From APNM01 sp040361335 (GTDB lineage: Bacteria > Pseudomonadota > Gammaproteobacteria > Nevskiales > Salinisphaeraceae), in assembly GCF_040361335.1 (NCBI RefSeq), contig NZ_APNM01000002.1:238283-302282 (forward strand): a stretch of 64,000 nt of DNA, written 5' to 3'. Below, in pieces: positions 23,547 to 31,899 of the stretch; position 1 is the first letter of the stretch; each line of letters begins with the position of its first letter. The position numbers were made by a program, and so were the translations under genes. The notes beneath the pieces were generated by a model, which worked only from the letters and a program-made list of their open reading frames with translations, had not been told where the DNA came from and did not search any database.

Positions 23547-25970
23547 TCACGAGGCACTCGCCGTCGCCAACGCCGGGCCGTCCCGCTCCTGTCCTTCCGT
23601 GGGTTCCCAGCGCAGGTTCCCGCAGTAGCGCCGGGTCAGCGAGCCGCCGTCATCCATGGCGATGAGGTGTAGCCAGCCGTTGTCGAACAAGGCGCGCACC
23701 TGCGGGTGTCGTGCCAGCACGTCGTTCATGGCGTCCGTGGGAGCCTCGATCACGACGGTCAGACGCAGCGGTTCGTGCACCAGCCGCTCGCCGTCGTGTA
23801 CCGACTGCCAGGGCATCCCGACCCGCAGCGGGCCGTCGTTGCCCTCGAGTACCCCCATGCCGCCGACCACGTTGTGCAGCAGCTTGTTGCCGGCGCCGAA
23901 TACCGTCGGCGCCACCACGGAACCGTAGTACTGCAGGCTGATCCAGCTCGCCACCACCACCGGTGCCGTCATGATCAGCTCCAGTACCTCGAAGCCCTCG
24001 TCCGCGCGCCAATCGTAGTTGTGCAGGAAGGTGCGGCCTTCGAGTTGCCGGTCGACCGTGCGGTGTCGCGGCGCGGCGATGAACGCCTTGCAGCCGGCCA
24101 GGCCCCACTCCGGGCGCACCTCGGCCCAGTCGCGGCTGCGCCGATGGATGTCGCGCGCCGTGCGCGCCCGCGGCAACCGGCGCGTCCGTTCGCCGCGCAC
24201 GATCTCGCCGGCGGTCCGCAGCCAACGGCGCGCGGTGTCCAGGTCCGTCGCGTGCCCCGGCGCGGGACAGTCATCGTCGTACAGGGTGACCGTGTCCGTG
24301 GTGGTGTCGTGCAGCGCCCCCACGAACAGGGTGTCATCGGGAATCCGGATGCCGCGCTCGGCGAGACCGGTGCGCACTTCGGCGTCGTTGAGCAGCGCCG
24401 CCAACAAGCGGGCGTTGACGTCGCCGGCGTAGCCGCCGCAGGCGCCGCAATGCAGGGCACTGGCATGCGGATTGTTGACGACGTTCGCGCCGTGACCCGT
24501 CAGCACCACCAGCCGTGCAAAGCCGTCGGTCAACGACATTGCCCGGAGAATCGTCTCGGCGGTCGTCACGCGCTCGGCGGCCGGCAGCTCGGGATCGAGC
24601 TTCGGGGGCGGTTCGTGGTGGCCGTGGTCCGCCGGCCGCGCGAGCGCCCCGCGCAGCAGCTTGCCCACGTAGAGCGGTCCGGCGGCTTCGATGAAGGCGA
24701 ACGAGGACACCGCGGCCAGCTTGAAGCGCCCCCAGGCGCGCACCGCCCTGGCGGCCAGGCGGGTCTTGCGGTCGGCCTCGGCGTACTCGGGGCCGCCGGC
24801 GCGGGTGTGCAGTTCGGGCTCCAGCAGCACCGGCAGCCGGGACTCGGTGACGTCCGACGCGAAGCGGCGATGTTCCAGGGGCAGGCCGAAGAAGCCGGCG
24901 AACCCCAGCGTCTCGATGCCGTCGTCGACGCTCTCCAGGGCGCGGCGGATGACCTCGGAGCGGACGTCGATGCAGAACGCCGCCTGCAGCGACGGACGCC
25001 CGCGGTCGTTCGCCGCCGGCGCGAGGAAGGTTGCCGCCAGCCGGCGTTGCTCGGCGCGTTCGGCCGCTTCCTGGAGGGTCGCGCTAGTCACCTGGTCGAG
25101 GTCGGGTGCCAGCGGCTCGGCGTGGGCGGCGCGTACGGAACGCCAGCGTTCGGCGACGGTTTCGGTGTGCTGGTCGTAGAGCGCCTGCTCCCAGATCAGC
25201 CGGATCGCCAGCAGGTCGACCACGCCGTCGTCGTGTTCGCCGGCGAGCTCGGCCTGCCACTGCAGGTGGCGCGCATACTGTGCCCAGCCGCCCAGGGTGG
25301 CGAGCAGCCGGTGGAAATAGGTCGGCAGTGCCGCCTCGTCGAGGCCGAGCGTCGCGACGCTCTCGATGATGGTTTCCTCCGCGGTGCGGGGGGCTTCCGC
25401 GACGCGGGCCGCGAAGCCGCGCACGCCGGCGATCTCGGGCGTCAGGTCGTAGATCGCGGTGGCCCGCCAGGCGGTGTACGGCGTTTTCTCCTGGGGCGCC
25501 GCCCACAGCGCCTGGCCGCGATCGAAGTAGCCGGCCGCCCACAGCCCGATGCGTTCCGCGATGAGCTCGGGGTAGTCCACGCCCGTGCCCTCGGCGGCCA
25601 GGTCGGCGATGGTGGGCAGTGCCGCCACCTCGGGATCGGGATCCGCGGCGGCGGCCTTGAGGGCGGCCACCGTCGGCGGGCGCGGCCGCGGCGCACGCGC
25701 CAGCGCAGCGGCGAGGTCCGCATCGCTGATGACGCCCGATTCGATACGCTCTCGGTACCACGCCCTGGGCATGGTGACGGGTGCCGCGGCGACGCGGGCC
25801 AAGCGCGCCGCGGCATGGGGCAGGTTCTCGCCGGTCTGCCCCAGAAACGGGTTGACGGCGACGGTCGCCTCCAGCGGCCAGGTCGGCGGGATGGCCCGCG
25901 CGGCTGCCTGCGCGGCGGCGAGCGCGGGGTGCTCCGCGGCAGCGCCGCCCGCCGGTTCGTGCTTGTGCAT
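23547..25970 (-). CDS. dabA: DabA, carbonic anhydrase-like subunit of the inorganic carbon transporter
   Basis: The 807-aa protein of the former DUF2309 family is the cytoplasmic zinc subunit of the DAB pump. DAB hydrates CO2 to bicarbonate using the proton or sodium gradient. Zinc ligands visible by comparison with Halothiobacillus DabA are Cys333 and Asp335 (FCIDVRSE), His493 (TGHGANVVNNP) and Cys508 (LHCGACGG). The N-terminus PPTWPLEATVAVNPFLG is characteristic. The open frame extends 226 codons upstream over dabB without similarity, so the ATG at 25970 was chosen. It lies 20 bp after dabB and is co-transcribed with it, divergent from a LysR gene. Confidence 0.93.
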   Translation of the reverse strand: MHKHEPAGGAAAEHPALAAAQAAARAIPPTWPLEATVAVNPFLGQTGENLPHAAARLARVAAAPVTMPRAWYRERIESGVISDADLAAALARAPRPRPPTVAALKAAAADPDPEVAALPTIADLAAEGTGVDYPELIAERIGLWAAGYFDRGQALWAAPQEKTPYTAWRATAIYDLTPEIAGVRGFAARVAEAPRTAEETIIESVATLGLDEAALPTYFHRLLATLGGWAQYARHLQWQAELAGEHDDGVVDLLAIRLIWEQALYDQHTETVAERWRSVRAAHAEPLAPDLDQVTSATLQEAAERAEQRRLAATFLAPAANDRGRPSLQAAFCIDVRSEVIRRALESVDDGIETLGFAGFFGLPLEHRRFASDVTESRLPVLLEPELHTRAGGPEYAEADRKTRLAARAVRAWGRFKLAAVSSFAFIEAAGPLYVGKLLRGALARPADHGHHEPPPKLDPELPAAERVTTAETILRAMSLTDGFARLVVLTGHGANVVNNPHASALHCGACGGYAGDVNARLLAALLNDAEVRTGLAERGIRIPDDTLFVGALHDTTTDTVTLYDDDCPAPGHATDLDTARRWLRTAGEIVRGERTRRLPRARTARDIHRRSRDWAEVRPEWGLAGCKAFIAAPRHRTVDRQLEGRTFLHNYDWRADEGFEVLELIMTAPVVVASWISLQYYGSVVAPTVFGAGNKLLHNVVGGMGVLEGNDGPLRVGMPWQSVHDGERLVHEPLRLTVVIEAPTDAMNDVLARHPQVRALFDNGWLHLIAMDDGGSLTRRYCGNLRWEPTEGQERDGPALATASAS

Positions 25971-25990
25971 GCGGCTTCTCCTCGAGGCGT

Positions 25991-27553
25991 TCAATGATTT
26001 TCGCGGGCGGACCAGCGCCCGAGCGCGCGGTCGAACAGGGCGTTGACGTAAAGCCCGTTGGACAGATGCACGCGCAGGCCCGCCGACGCGGGGTGATAGG
26101 CCCACAGCGGGAACATGGCCTGGGCCACCGCCACCAGACCGAAGCTGACCACCGCCAGCACGATCAGTGCCCATTCCAGCGGCCCCGGCGCGGGCGTGAC
26201 CGGGAGGGCGTCGGCGGTCAGCGTCGTCGCCATGGTCTGCAGCGAGAAATACGCGACCGACGCCGTCACCGAGTACAGCGCCGTCCGGTATGTCAGTGCC
26301 CGGGGCGCGGCGTCCGCCAGCCCCTGGGCCAGTAGATAGGCGACACCGAAGATGAGGATGGCGCCGAGCGCGATGGCCTGGGGCGACTTGTCCTCGAAGC
26401 CGATGGCGGCGCCCGTCAGGGCGTAGATCGCCAGCGCCAGGAGGAATGACTTGCCCACCGCGGCCATGCTGGGGATGGCGATGGGCCCGGGACGCCGGAT
26501 GTCCGTCACGTGCTCGACGGTGTTGCCCGAGTAGAGGAAGGCGTGCGCCTTGTAAAGCGAGTGGGCGATGATGTGCAGCAGGGCCAGCGGGAACAGGGCC
26601 AGACCGCATTGCAGGATCATGAAACCCATCTGCGCCACGGTGGACCATGCCAGGGAGGTTTTGACCGCGGGCTGGGTGAGCATCACCAATCCGCCGAACA
26701 GCGCGGTCAGCCCCCCGACCATGACCAGCACGGCGAGCACCCCGGGCATCAGCAGCATGACGTCGGCAAAGCGGATGAGCAGAAAGCCCCCGGCATTGAT
26801 CACCCCGGCGTGAAGGAGTGCCGAGACCGGCGTCGGTGTCTCCATCACCTCGGTGAGCCAGCCGTGGGTGGGGAACTGGGCGGACTTCAGCAATGCCGCC
26901 AATCCCAGCAGGCCCGCGGCGACGCAGGCGGCAAGCGGCGCCGTGCCGGCCCTGGCCGCCTCCAGGATGGCGGCGATGTCGCCGGTTCGGTAGCCGACCG
27001 CGAGCAGCAGGGCGGCGCCCAGCAGGGCTACGTCACCGGCGCGTGCGGTGGTCAGTTTCTTGCTGGCCGCGCGTTGCGCCGCCGGGCGTTCGGGATAGAA
27101 CAGGAGCAGCCGGTAGAGGGCGTAGCTGGTGGCGGCCCAGGCCAGGACGAACGGCACCAGGTGTCCGGATTGCACCAGCAGCAGCACCATGGCCAGTGCC
27201 GTGCACAGCCAGCCGGTAAAGGCGCCCTGGCGCGGCTCGCCGTCCATGTAGGTGCGGGCGTAGCGCACCACCACCCAGCCCACGAAGGCCACGAGCAGCA
27301 GCATGGGAACGCTCACCGCGTCCACGCGTGTCGCCAGGTACACGTCGGCAATCCCGAGCGCCGGGCTGGTTCCCGGTCCCAGGGCGACCAGGACCGCCAG
27401 GGTCGCGATGGTCACTCCCAGGGCCGCGAGTGCGGCGGCCTCGGCCAGGCCCGTTGCCAGCCGCGGTCGTTGCCCCGGCGAGAGGAACGAGATCACGGCG
27501 GCGACGATCAGGATCGTGGGCGCGAGCAGCGGCAGCAGGTAAATGGCGAACAT
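25991..27553 (-). CDS. dabB: DabB, membrane subunit of the inorganic carbon transporter (NuoL-like)
   Basis: The 520-aa proton-pumping-type protein of the NuoL/MrpA family has about 14 helices. It has the conserved antiporter blocks: Lys in LLKSAQFPTHGWLTEVMETPTPVSALLHAGVINAGGFL, and HIIAHSLYKAHAFLYSG. It is shorter than NuoL (about 600 aa) and paired with dabA, which identifies it as DabB. It would couple cation flow to DabA-driven bicarbonate accumulation. First gene of the dabBA operon, starting 102 bp from the divergent LysR gene. Confidence 0.92.
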   Translation of the reverse strand: MFAIYLLPLLAPTILIVAAVISFLSPGQRPRLATGLAEAAALAALGVTIATLAVLVALGPGTSPALGIADVYLATRVDAVSVPMLLLVAFVGWVVVRYARTYMDGEPRQGAFTGWLCTALAMVLLLVQSGHLVPFVLAWAATSYALYRLLLFYPERPAAQRAASKKLTTARAGDVALLGAALLLAVGYRTGDIAAILEAARAGTAPLAACVAAGLLGLAALLKSAQFPTHGWLTEVMETPTPVSALLHAGVINAGGFLLIRFADVMLLMPGVLAVLVMVGGLTALFGGLVMLTQPAVKTSLAWSTVAQMGFMILQCGLALFPLALLHIIAHSLYKAHAFLYSGNTVEHVTDIRRPGPIAIPSMAAVGKSFLLALAIYALTGAAIGFEDKSPQAIALGAILIFGVAYLLAQGLADAAPRALTYRTALYSVTASVAYFSLQTMATTLTADALPVTPAPGPLEWALIVLAVVSFGLVAVAQAMFPLWAYHPASAGLRVHLSNGLYVNALFDRALGRWSARENH

Positions 27554-27655
27554 TGCCCGGGTCCGTCTCTAGGGGAATGGACACAATGTTACCCAGGTTT
27601 TAATATTTAAAAAAATCATTTTTTGAAATGTATCGTTCTTTTTTGTAGATGAATC
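27554..27655. promoter_or_regulatory. Divergent promoter region between dabBA and LysR gene
   Basis: The 102-bp intergenic segment is strikingly AT-rich. It contains the dyad TTTTAATATTTAAAA (27598-27612) and a run ATTTTTTGAAATGTAT next to it. A LysR operator for divergent control is expected here, although the exact site cannot be proven by eye. Confidence 0.5.
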
Positions 27656-28549
27656 ATGAGCCGGCTCAACTACAATCACCTGCGGTATTTCTGGGCCGTC
27701 GCGCACGAAGCCAATCTGACGCGCGCGGCGGAGCACCTGAACCTGTCGCAGTCGGCGCTGTCGACCCAAATCCGCAAGCTGGAGGACCGACTCGGGCACG
27801 AACTGTTCGAGCGGCGCGGACGCAATCTGCACCTGACCGAGGCCGGACGGATCGCGTTGGACCATGCCAACGCCATCTTCGCGATCGGCGAGGAACTGGT
27901 CGGCACCCTGGAGGGGGCGGCGGCGCGCCGTCAGGTCTTGCGGGTGGGCGCGCTGGCGACGCTGTCGCGGAACTTCCAGATCGGTTTCCTGCGCCCGCTT
28001 CTGGGCCGTCCCGATGTCGAGGTGATCGTGCATTCGGGCGGCGCGGGCGAATTGCTGCAGGCGTTGCGGGCCCTGCGGCTCGATCTGGTGCTGGTGAACC
28101 AGGCGCCGGTACGCGACGCCGTCACCCCGTTCGTTTCGCATCGCATCGCCGAGCAGCAGGTGAGCCTGGTCTGCACGCCCAATCGCCTTCCCGGCGGGGA
28201 GCGGCCCGATCTGGCGGCGCTCCTGGCCACGCACCCGGTGGTCCTGCCGACGTCGCACAGCAGCATCCGCGTGGGTTTCGATGCGCTCCTGGACCGGCTG
28301 GAAGTGCGGCCGCAGGTTGCCGCCGAGGTCGACGATATGGCGATGATGCGTCTGCTGGCCCGTGCGGACGTCGGGTTGACCCTGGTGCCGCCGATCGTGA
28401 TCAAGGACGAATTGTCCACCGGCGTGCTGGTCGAGGCCGCACAGATGCCGGGCCTGGCCGAGACGTTCTACGCGGTGACCATCACGCGCCGTTTCCCGAA
28501 TCCGCTCGTTAGGGAACTGATCGAGGCCGGCACGCCGCCCGGCATCTGA
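27656..28549 (+). CDS. LysR-family regulator, likely activator of dabBA
   Basis: A 297-aa LysR-type regulator. The winged helix at about 5-62 (YNHLRYFWAVAHEANLTRAAEHLNLSQSALSTQIRKLE) is of NhaR/LysR type, and the rest is a periplasmic-binding-like effector domain. It is divergent from dabBA across a 102-bp AT-rich region, the standard layout for a LysR protein controlling its neighbour. Effectors for such regulators near carbon-uptake genes are often metabolites of the Calvin cycle or photorespiration. That is an analogy to CbbR and CcmR, not shown here. Confidence 0.88.
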   Translation: MSRLNYNHLRYFWAVAHEANLTRAAEHLNLSQSALSTQIRKLEDRLGHELFERRGRNLHLTEAGRIALDHANAIFAIGEELVGTLEGAAARRQVLRVGALATLSRNFQIGFLRPLLGRPDVEVIVHSGGAGELLQALRALRLDLVLVNQAPVRDAVTPFVSHRIAEQQVSLVCTPNRLPGGERPDLAALLATHPVVLPTSHSSIRVGFDALLDRLEVRPQVAAEVDDMAMMRLLARADVGLTLVPPIVIKDELSTGVLVEAAQMPGLAETFYAVTITRRFPNPLVRELIEAGTPPGI

Positions 28550-28591
28550 GCCGGAGGCGGGCAGGCCCGAGCGCGCCGCGTTCGCGCCAGC

Positions 28592-28945
28592 CTATCCGAA
28601 CCAGGCCCGCGCGCGTTCCCGGGCGCGGGCGCGCACACCGTCGTCGATATAGGCCGACAGTGTCGCGATGGCGGCGGTGAGGGCGGCCAGGTCGTCGGTG
28701 TAGCCGACGCCCGCCAGGAAATCGGGCACGGCGTCGGTGGGCAGGATGAAGTAGGCGAGGGCGCCGTAGGCGGTGCGGCGCGCCCAGGCGGGCGTGTCGG
28801 GCCGCTGCGCGGCGTAGTGGAGCTGCAACGCCCGTTCCACCACCTCGCGGCCGGCGCGCCCGGCCTGCCGCGCCAGCTTGCGCCAGAGGGCGGGCTCGTC
28901 GCCCGCCCGGTCCCCGGACGTCGGATAGTCGGCGTTGTCTCGCAT
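28592..28945 (-). CDS. DUF1232 (YkvA-like) protein
   Basis: A 117-aa protein with the DUF1232 core AYGALAYFILPTDAVPDFLAGVGYTDDLAALTAAI, a short membrane-associated motif of unknown function. The N-terminal half is charged (WRKLARQAGRAGREVVERAL). The ATG at 28945 was chosen because an upstream in-frame extension runs into the promoter and coding region of the divergent monooxygenase gene. No operon partner. Confidence 0.82.
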   Translation of the reverse strand: MRDNADYPTSGDRAGDEPALWRKLARQAGRAGREVVERALQLHYAAQRPDTPAWARRTAYGALAYFILPTDAVPDFLAGVGYTDDLAALTAAIATLSAYIDDGVRARARERARAWFG

Positions 28946-28964
28946 ACGCCGATTCTCGCATGCC

Positions 28965-28994
28965 TTCACAGCCCGCGGGCGCCTCTCGTATACT
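28965..28994 (+). promoter_or_regulatory. Predicted promoter of the Baeyer-Villiger-type monooxygenase gene
   Basis: TTCACA (28965-28970) and TATACT (28989-28994) are 18 nt apart, placing the start near 29001, about 50 nt before the ATG. Confidence 0.5.
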
Positions 28995-29005
28995 TGCGGG
29001 CAAAT

Positions 29006-29025
29006 AAGTGACGCCTGTGTCATTT
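29006..29025 (+). promoter_or_regulatory. Candidate repressor operator (TetR-like)
   Basis: AAGTGACGCCTGTGTCATTT is a dyad with arms TGAC/GTCA extended by AA/TT. It lies directly after the predicted transcription start. TetR-type repressors often use such sites before monooxygenase genes. No tetR gene is adjacent. Confidence 0.35.
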
Positions 29026-29051
29026 TTCGACCGGGCGGGAGGAGACCGTCC

Positions 29052-30584
29052 ATGAGTGCCACCGTCGCCGCAGACACCCCAGCACGCGAGGTCGAGGTCG
29101 CGATCGTCGGCTCCGGCTTCGCCGGCTTGTGCATGGCCATCCGCCTGCGGAAGGCCGGTATCGACGATTTCGTGTTGTTCGAGAAGGCCGGCCGGGTGGG
29201 CGGCACTTGGCGCGACAACACGTATCCGGGGCTGGAATGCGACATCCCGGCGATGTTCTATTCCTTCTCGTTCGAGCCGAAGACCGACTGGTCGCGCAAG
29301 TACCCGCCGCAGCCCGAGATCCTGGCATACCTCGACCACTGCGCCGACAAGTACGGCGTGCGCCCGCACATCCGTTTCCATTGCGAGGTGAGCGAGGCCC
29401 GCTTCGACGAGGACGACGGTCGCTGGGATATCCGCACGGCGGACGGCGGCCGGGTGCGCGCCCGCGTTCTGGTCAGCGGCACCGGCCAGCTCAATCGCCC
29501 GTCGATCCCGGACCTACCGGGTATCGACCGCTTCCGGGGGCACAGCTTCCACTCCGCGCGCTGGGATCACGATCACGACCTGACCGGCAAGCGCGTGGCC
29601 GTGGTCGGCAACGCCGCCAGCGCGGTGCAGTTCATCCCCAGGATCGCGCCGCAGGTCGAACGCCTGACGGTGTTCGCGCGCAGCGCCCAATGGCTGATCC
29701 GCCAGAACGGCCGGCCCTATACCGCGTTCGAGAAGGGTCTGTTCACGCGTTTCCCGGTCATCGTGCGGATGCTGCGCGGCTGGCTCTGGCTCAAGCACGA
29801 GATGCGCTGGCCGGTGTTCGCGCGGGGCGATACCCGGCTCGGCCGCCTGTTCGAATGGCTCGCGGTGCGGGACATGCGCAAGCGGGTGCCCGATCCGGAG
29901 CTCCAGGCCAAGCTGATCCCGGACTATCCGGTGGGCTGTAAGCGCGTGCTGCTGTCCGACCACTATTACGAGGCCCTGCAGCGGGACAACGTGGAACTGG
30001 TCGACAGCCGGGTGAGCGAAGTGACGCCGAACGGCGTGGTCAGCGCGGACGGCCGCGAGCGCGAGGCCGACACCATCATCTACGCCACCGGTTTCAAGAG
30101 CACCGAGTTCCTGACGCCGATGACGGTCTACGGCAAGGGCGGCCGCAGCCTCAACGACGAGGAGTGGTCGTCCGGCGCGCATGCCTATCTGGGCGTGACG
30201 GTGCCCGGCTTCCCCAATTTCTTCATGCTGTACGGGCCGAACACCAACCTGGGCCACAACTCGATCGTGTTCATGATCGAGCGACAGGTCGGCTACGTCA
30301 TGCAATGCCTGGAGGCCATGCACGAGCGCGGCCTCAAGGCCTTGAGCCTGCGCGAGGACGCCATGCGGCGCTGGCAGCGGGAGTGCCAGGCCAGCCTGGA
30401 CACCACGGTCTGGGCGACCGGCTGCAATAGCTGGTACAAGACCGAGGACGGCAAGATCACCAACAACTGGCCTTACAGCACCATCACCTACTGGTGGCGC
30501 ATGCGCCGGCCGGCACTGGCCGATTACCACCAGGTGCCCCTGGACGGCGACGACGATCTGTCGCCGACCGCCGCGGCGGCTTAG
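29052..30584 (+). CDS. Baeyer-Villiger-type flavin monooxygenase
   Basis: The 510-aa flavoprotein has an N-terminal FAD site (VAIVGSGFAGLCMAIRL, FEKAGRVGGTWRDNTYPGLECD), the Baeyer-Villiger fingerprint FRGHSFHSARWDHD and an NADPH site VAVVGNAASAVQFIP. It ends with the C-terminal ATGFKS and GHNSIVFMIERQ blocks common to 4-hydroxyacetophenone or cyclohexanone monooxygenase relatives. It probably inserts oxygen into a ketone or lipid-derived carbonyl. The ATG at 29052 follows GGGAGGAGA and agrees with the family N-terminus. It is divergent from DUF1232 and has its own promoter and a candidate operator. Confidence 0.87.
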   Translation: MSATVAADTPAREVEVAIVGSGFAGLCMAIRLRKAGIDDFVLFEKAGRVGGTWRDNTYPGLECDIPAMFYSFSFEPKTDWSRKYPPQPEILAYLDHCADKYGVRPHIRFHCEVSEARFDEDDGRWDIRTADGGRVRARVLVSGTGQLNRPSIPDLPGIDRFRGHSFHSARWDHDHDLTGKRVAVVGNAASAVQFIPRIAPQVERLTVFARSAQWLIRQNGRPYTAFEKGLFTRFPVIVRMLRGWLWLKHEMRWPVFARGDTRLGRLFEWLAVRDMRKRVPDPELQAKLIPDYPVGCKRVLLSDHYYEALQRDNVELVDSRVSEVTPNGVVSADGREREADTIIYATGFKSTEFLTPMTVYGKGGRSLNDEEWSSGAHAYLGVTVPGFPNFFMLYGPNTNLGHNSIVFMIERQVGYVMQCLEAMHERGLKALSLREDAMRRWQRECQASLDTTVWATGCNSWYKTEDGKITNNWPYSTITYWWRMRRPALADYHQVPLDGDDDLSPTAAAA

Positions 30585-30592
30585 TGGTTGAA

Positions 30593-30899
30593 TAATCCAC
30601 AGATTTCACGGATTACACGGAAAGGCGGGGAAACAAGAAAAGTTCAGTGGATCTGCGTCCGTCTGCGGATAAAACAAATGCCCAGATTCGGCACAGCGCC
30701 AGCCGCGAAGCGTCCCGGCGACCGACTCGCCTAGCCGAAGATCGGCCTTGGCGGGTGCTTCCGGAAGGAATAATCCGCAGATGACGCAGATGGACGCCGA
30801 TTAAAGAACGTCCTAAATGACTCTGTGAGAATCCGTGTAATCTGTGGATCACACAGACGCCCTGAACAGCCGCGGCGCCAACCGCGAAGCGTCCTGGCA
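30593..30899. repeat. Family B repeat, two units
   Basis: The gap between the monooxygenase and mutM is filled by two diverged family B units, beginning near 30593 and 30771. They contain ATCCACAGATT, TCTGCGGATAAAACAAATGCC, CGCAGATGGACGCCGATTA and two GC-rich halves with GCGCCARCCGCGAAGCGTC. No gene is supported. Confidence 0.8.
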
Positions 30900-31715
30900 C
30901 TAGCGCTGACAAACCGGGCAGAAGAAGGTGCTGCGCTGGCCGATCACGCGCCGGCGTACGGGGCCGCAGCCGCGGGGGCAGGGCTCGCCGGCCTTGCCGT
31001 AGACGGCGAGGCGTAGCTGGAACCAGCCGGTGCCGCCGTCGACACCCACGTAGTCGCGCAGGGTGGTGCCGCCGGCGGCGATGGCGTCGGCCAGCACGGC
31101 GCGTACCGCTTCGGCCAGGGCCGTGTAGCGGGCGCGGGAGATCCGGCCCGCGGGCCGCGCGGGATGGATGCCGGCCATGTGCAGGGCCTCGCAGGCGTAG
31201 ATGTTGCCCACCCCCACCACGATCCGGCTGTCCATCAGGAACGCCTTGACCGGCGCGCGCCGGCCGCGCGAACGGGCATGCAGCCAGTCGCCGTCGAAAG
31301 CGTCGGACAGCGGTTCGGGGCCGAGCCCGGCGAGCAACGGATAGGTCTCGGGTTCGCCGGTCAGCCAGAAGGCGGAGCCGAACCGGCGAGGGTCGTGGAA
31401 ACGCAGCGCCTGTCCGCTGTCCAACACGATATCCAGGTGGTCGTGGCTCTCGGGTGCGAGCCCCGCGGGCACCACCCGCAGGCGGCCCGACATGCCCAGG
31501 TGCAGCATCAGGTGGCCGTCGCCCGCGGCGAACAGCAGGTATTTCGCCCGGCGCGAGACGTCGTCGATGCGCCGGCCGGGCAGGGTCTCGGCCAGCGCCG
31601 GCGACACCGGCCAGCGCAGCCGCGGCTCCCGCACGATCACCCGCTCGACCCGCCGGCCGATCACGTGCGGCGCCACGCCGCGGCGCGTGGTCTCGACCTC
31701 GGGTAATTCGGGCAT
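30900..31715 (-). CDS. mutM: Formamidopyrimidine-DNA glycosylase (Fpg/MutM)
   Basis: The 271-aa enzyme removes 8-oxoguanine and other oxidised purines and cuts the abasic site. The N-terminal catalytic Pro1 and Glu2 follow Met in MPELPEVET. The beta-elimination Lys lies in SRRAKYLLF, H2TH residues in GVGNIYACEALH, and the zinc finger is CPRGC with FCPVCQR at the end. Full-length and normal. Its upstream region holds a family A repeat and its downstream edge abuts family B units. Together with mutY (62553) the window holds both GO-system glycosylases. Confidence 0.96.
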   Translation of the reverse strand: MPELPEVETTRRGVAPHVIGRRVERVIVREPRLRWPVSPALAETLPGRRIDDVSRRAKYLLFAAGDGHLMLHLGMSGRLRVVPAGLAPESHDHLDIVLDSGQALRFHDPRRFGSAFWLTGEPETYPLLAGLGPEPLSDAFDGDWLHARSRGRRAPVKAFLMDSRIVVGVGNIYACEALHMAGIHPARPAGRISRARYTALAEAVRAVLADAIAAGGTTLRDYVGVDGGTGWFQLRLAVYGKAGEPCPRGCGPVRRRVIGQRSTFFCPVCQR

Positions 31716-31756
31716 CGGCTTTTGCCAGCGTCGTTATTAATCAAGCACGCCAAGCT

Positions 31757-31899
31757 TAACCACAGAGACACAGAGGGCACAGAGACTTGGCAGTTCAAGA
31801 AGCCGACAGGTCATGACACTGCTCCTGGCGGTGCGTTTCCCGCCGTTTGCGTGCCCAGACCGACTATTTCTGCTCTGTGTTCTCTGTGTCTCTGTGGTT
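31757..31899. repeat. Inverted-repeat family A, copy 3 (overlaps a coding 3' end)
   Basis: The left arm begins at AACCACAGAGACACAGAGGG (31758) and the right arm ends CTCTGTGTCTCTGTGGTT (31899). The right arm lies inside the last 12 codons of the DUF4340 gene. Confidence 0.85.

Noticed and set aside
23547..26648. DabA extended by 226 codons upstream
   Set aside because: The extension lies over dabB on the same strand, reads as arginine/proline-rich noise and lacks the family N-terminus; the ATG at 25970 fits.
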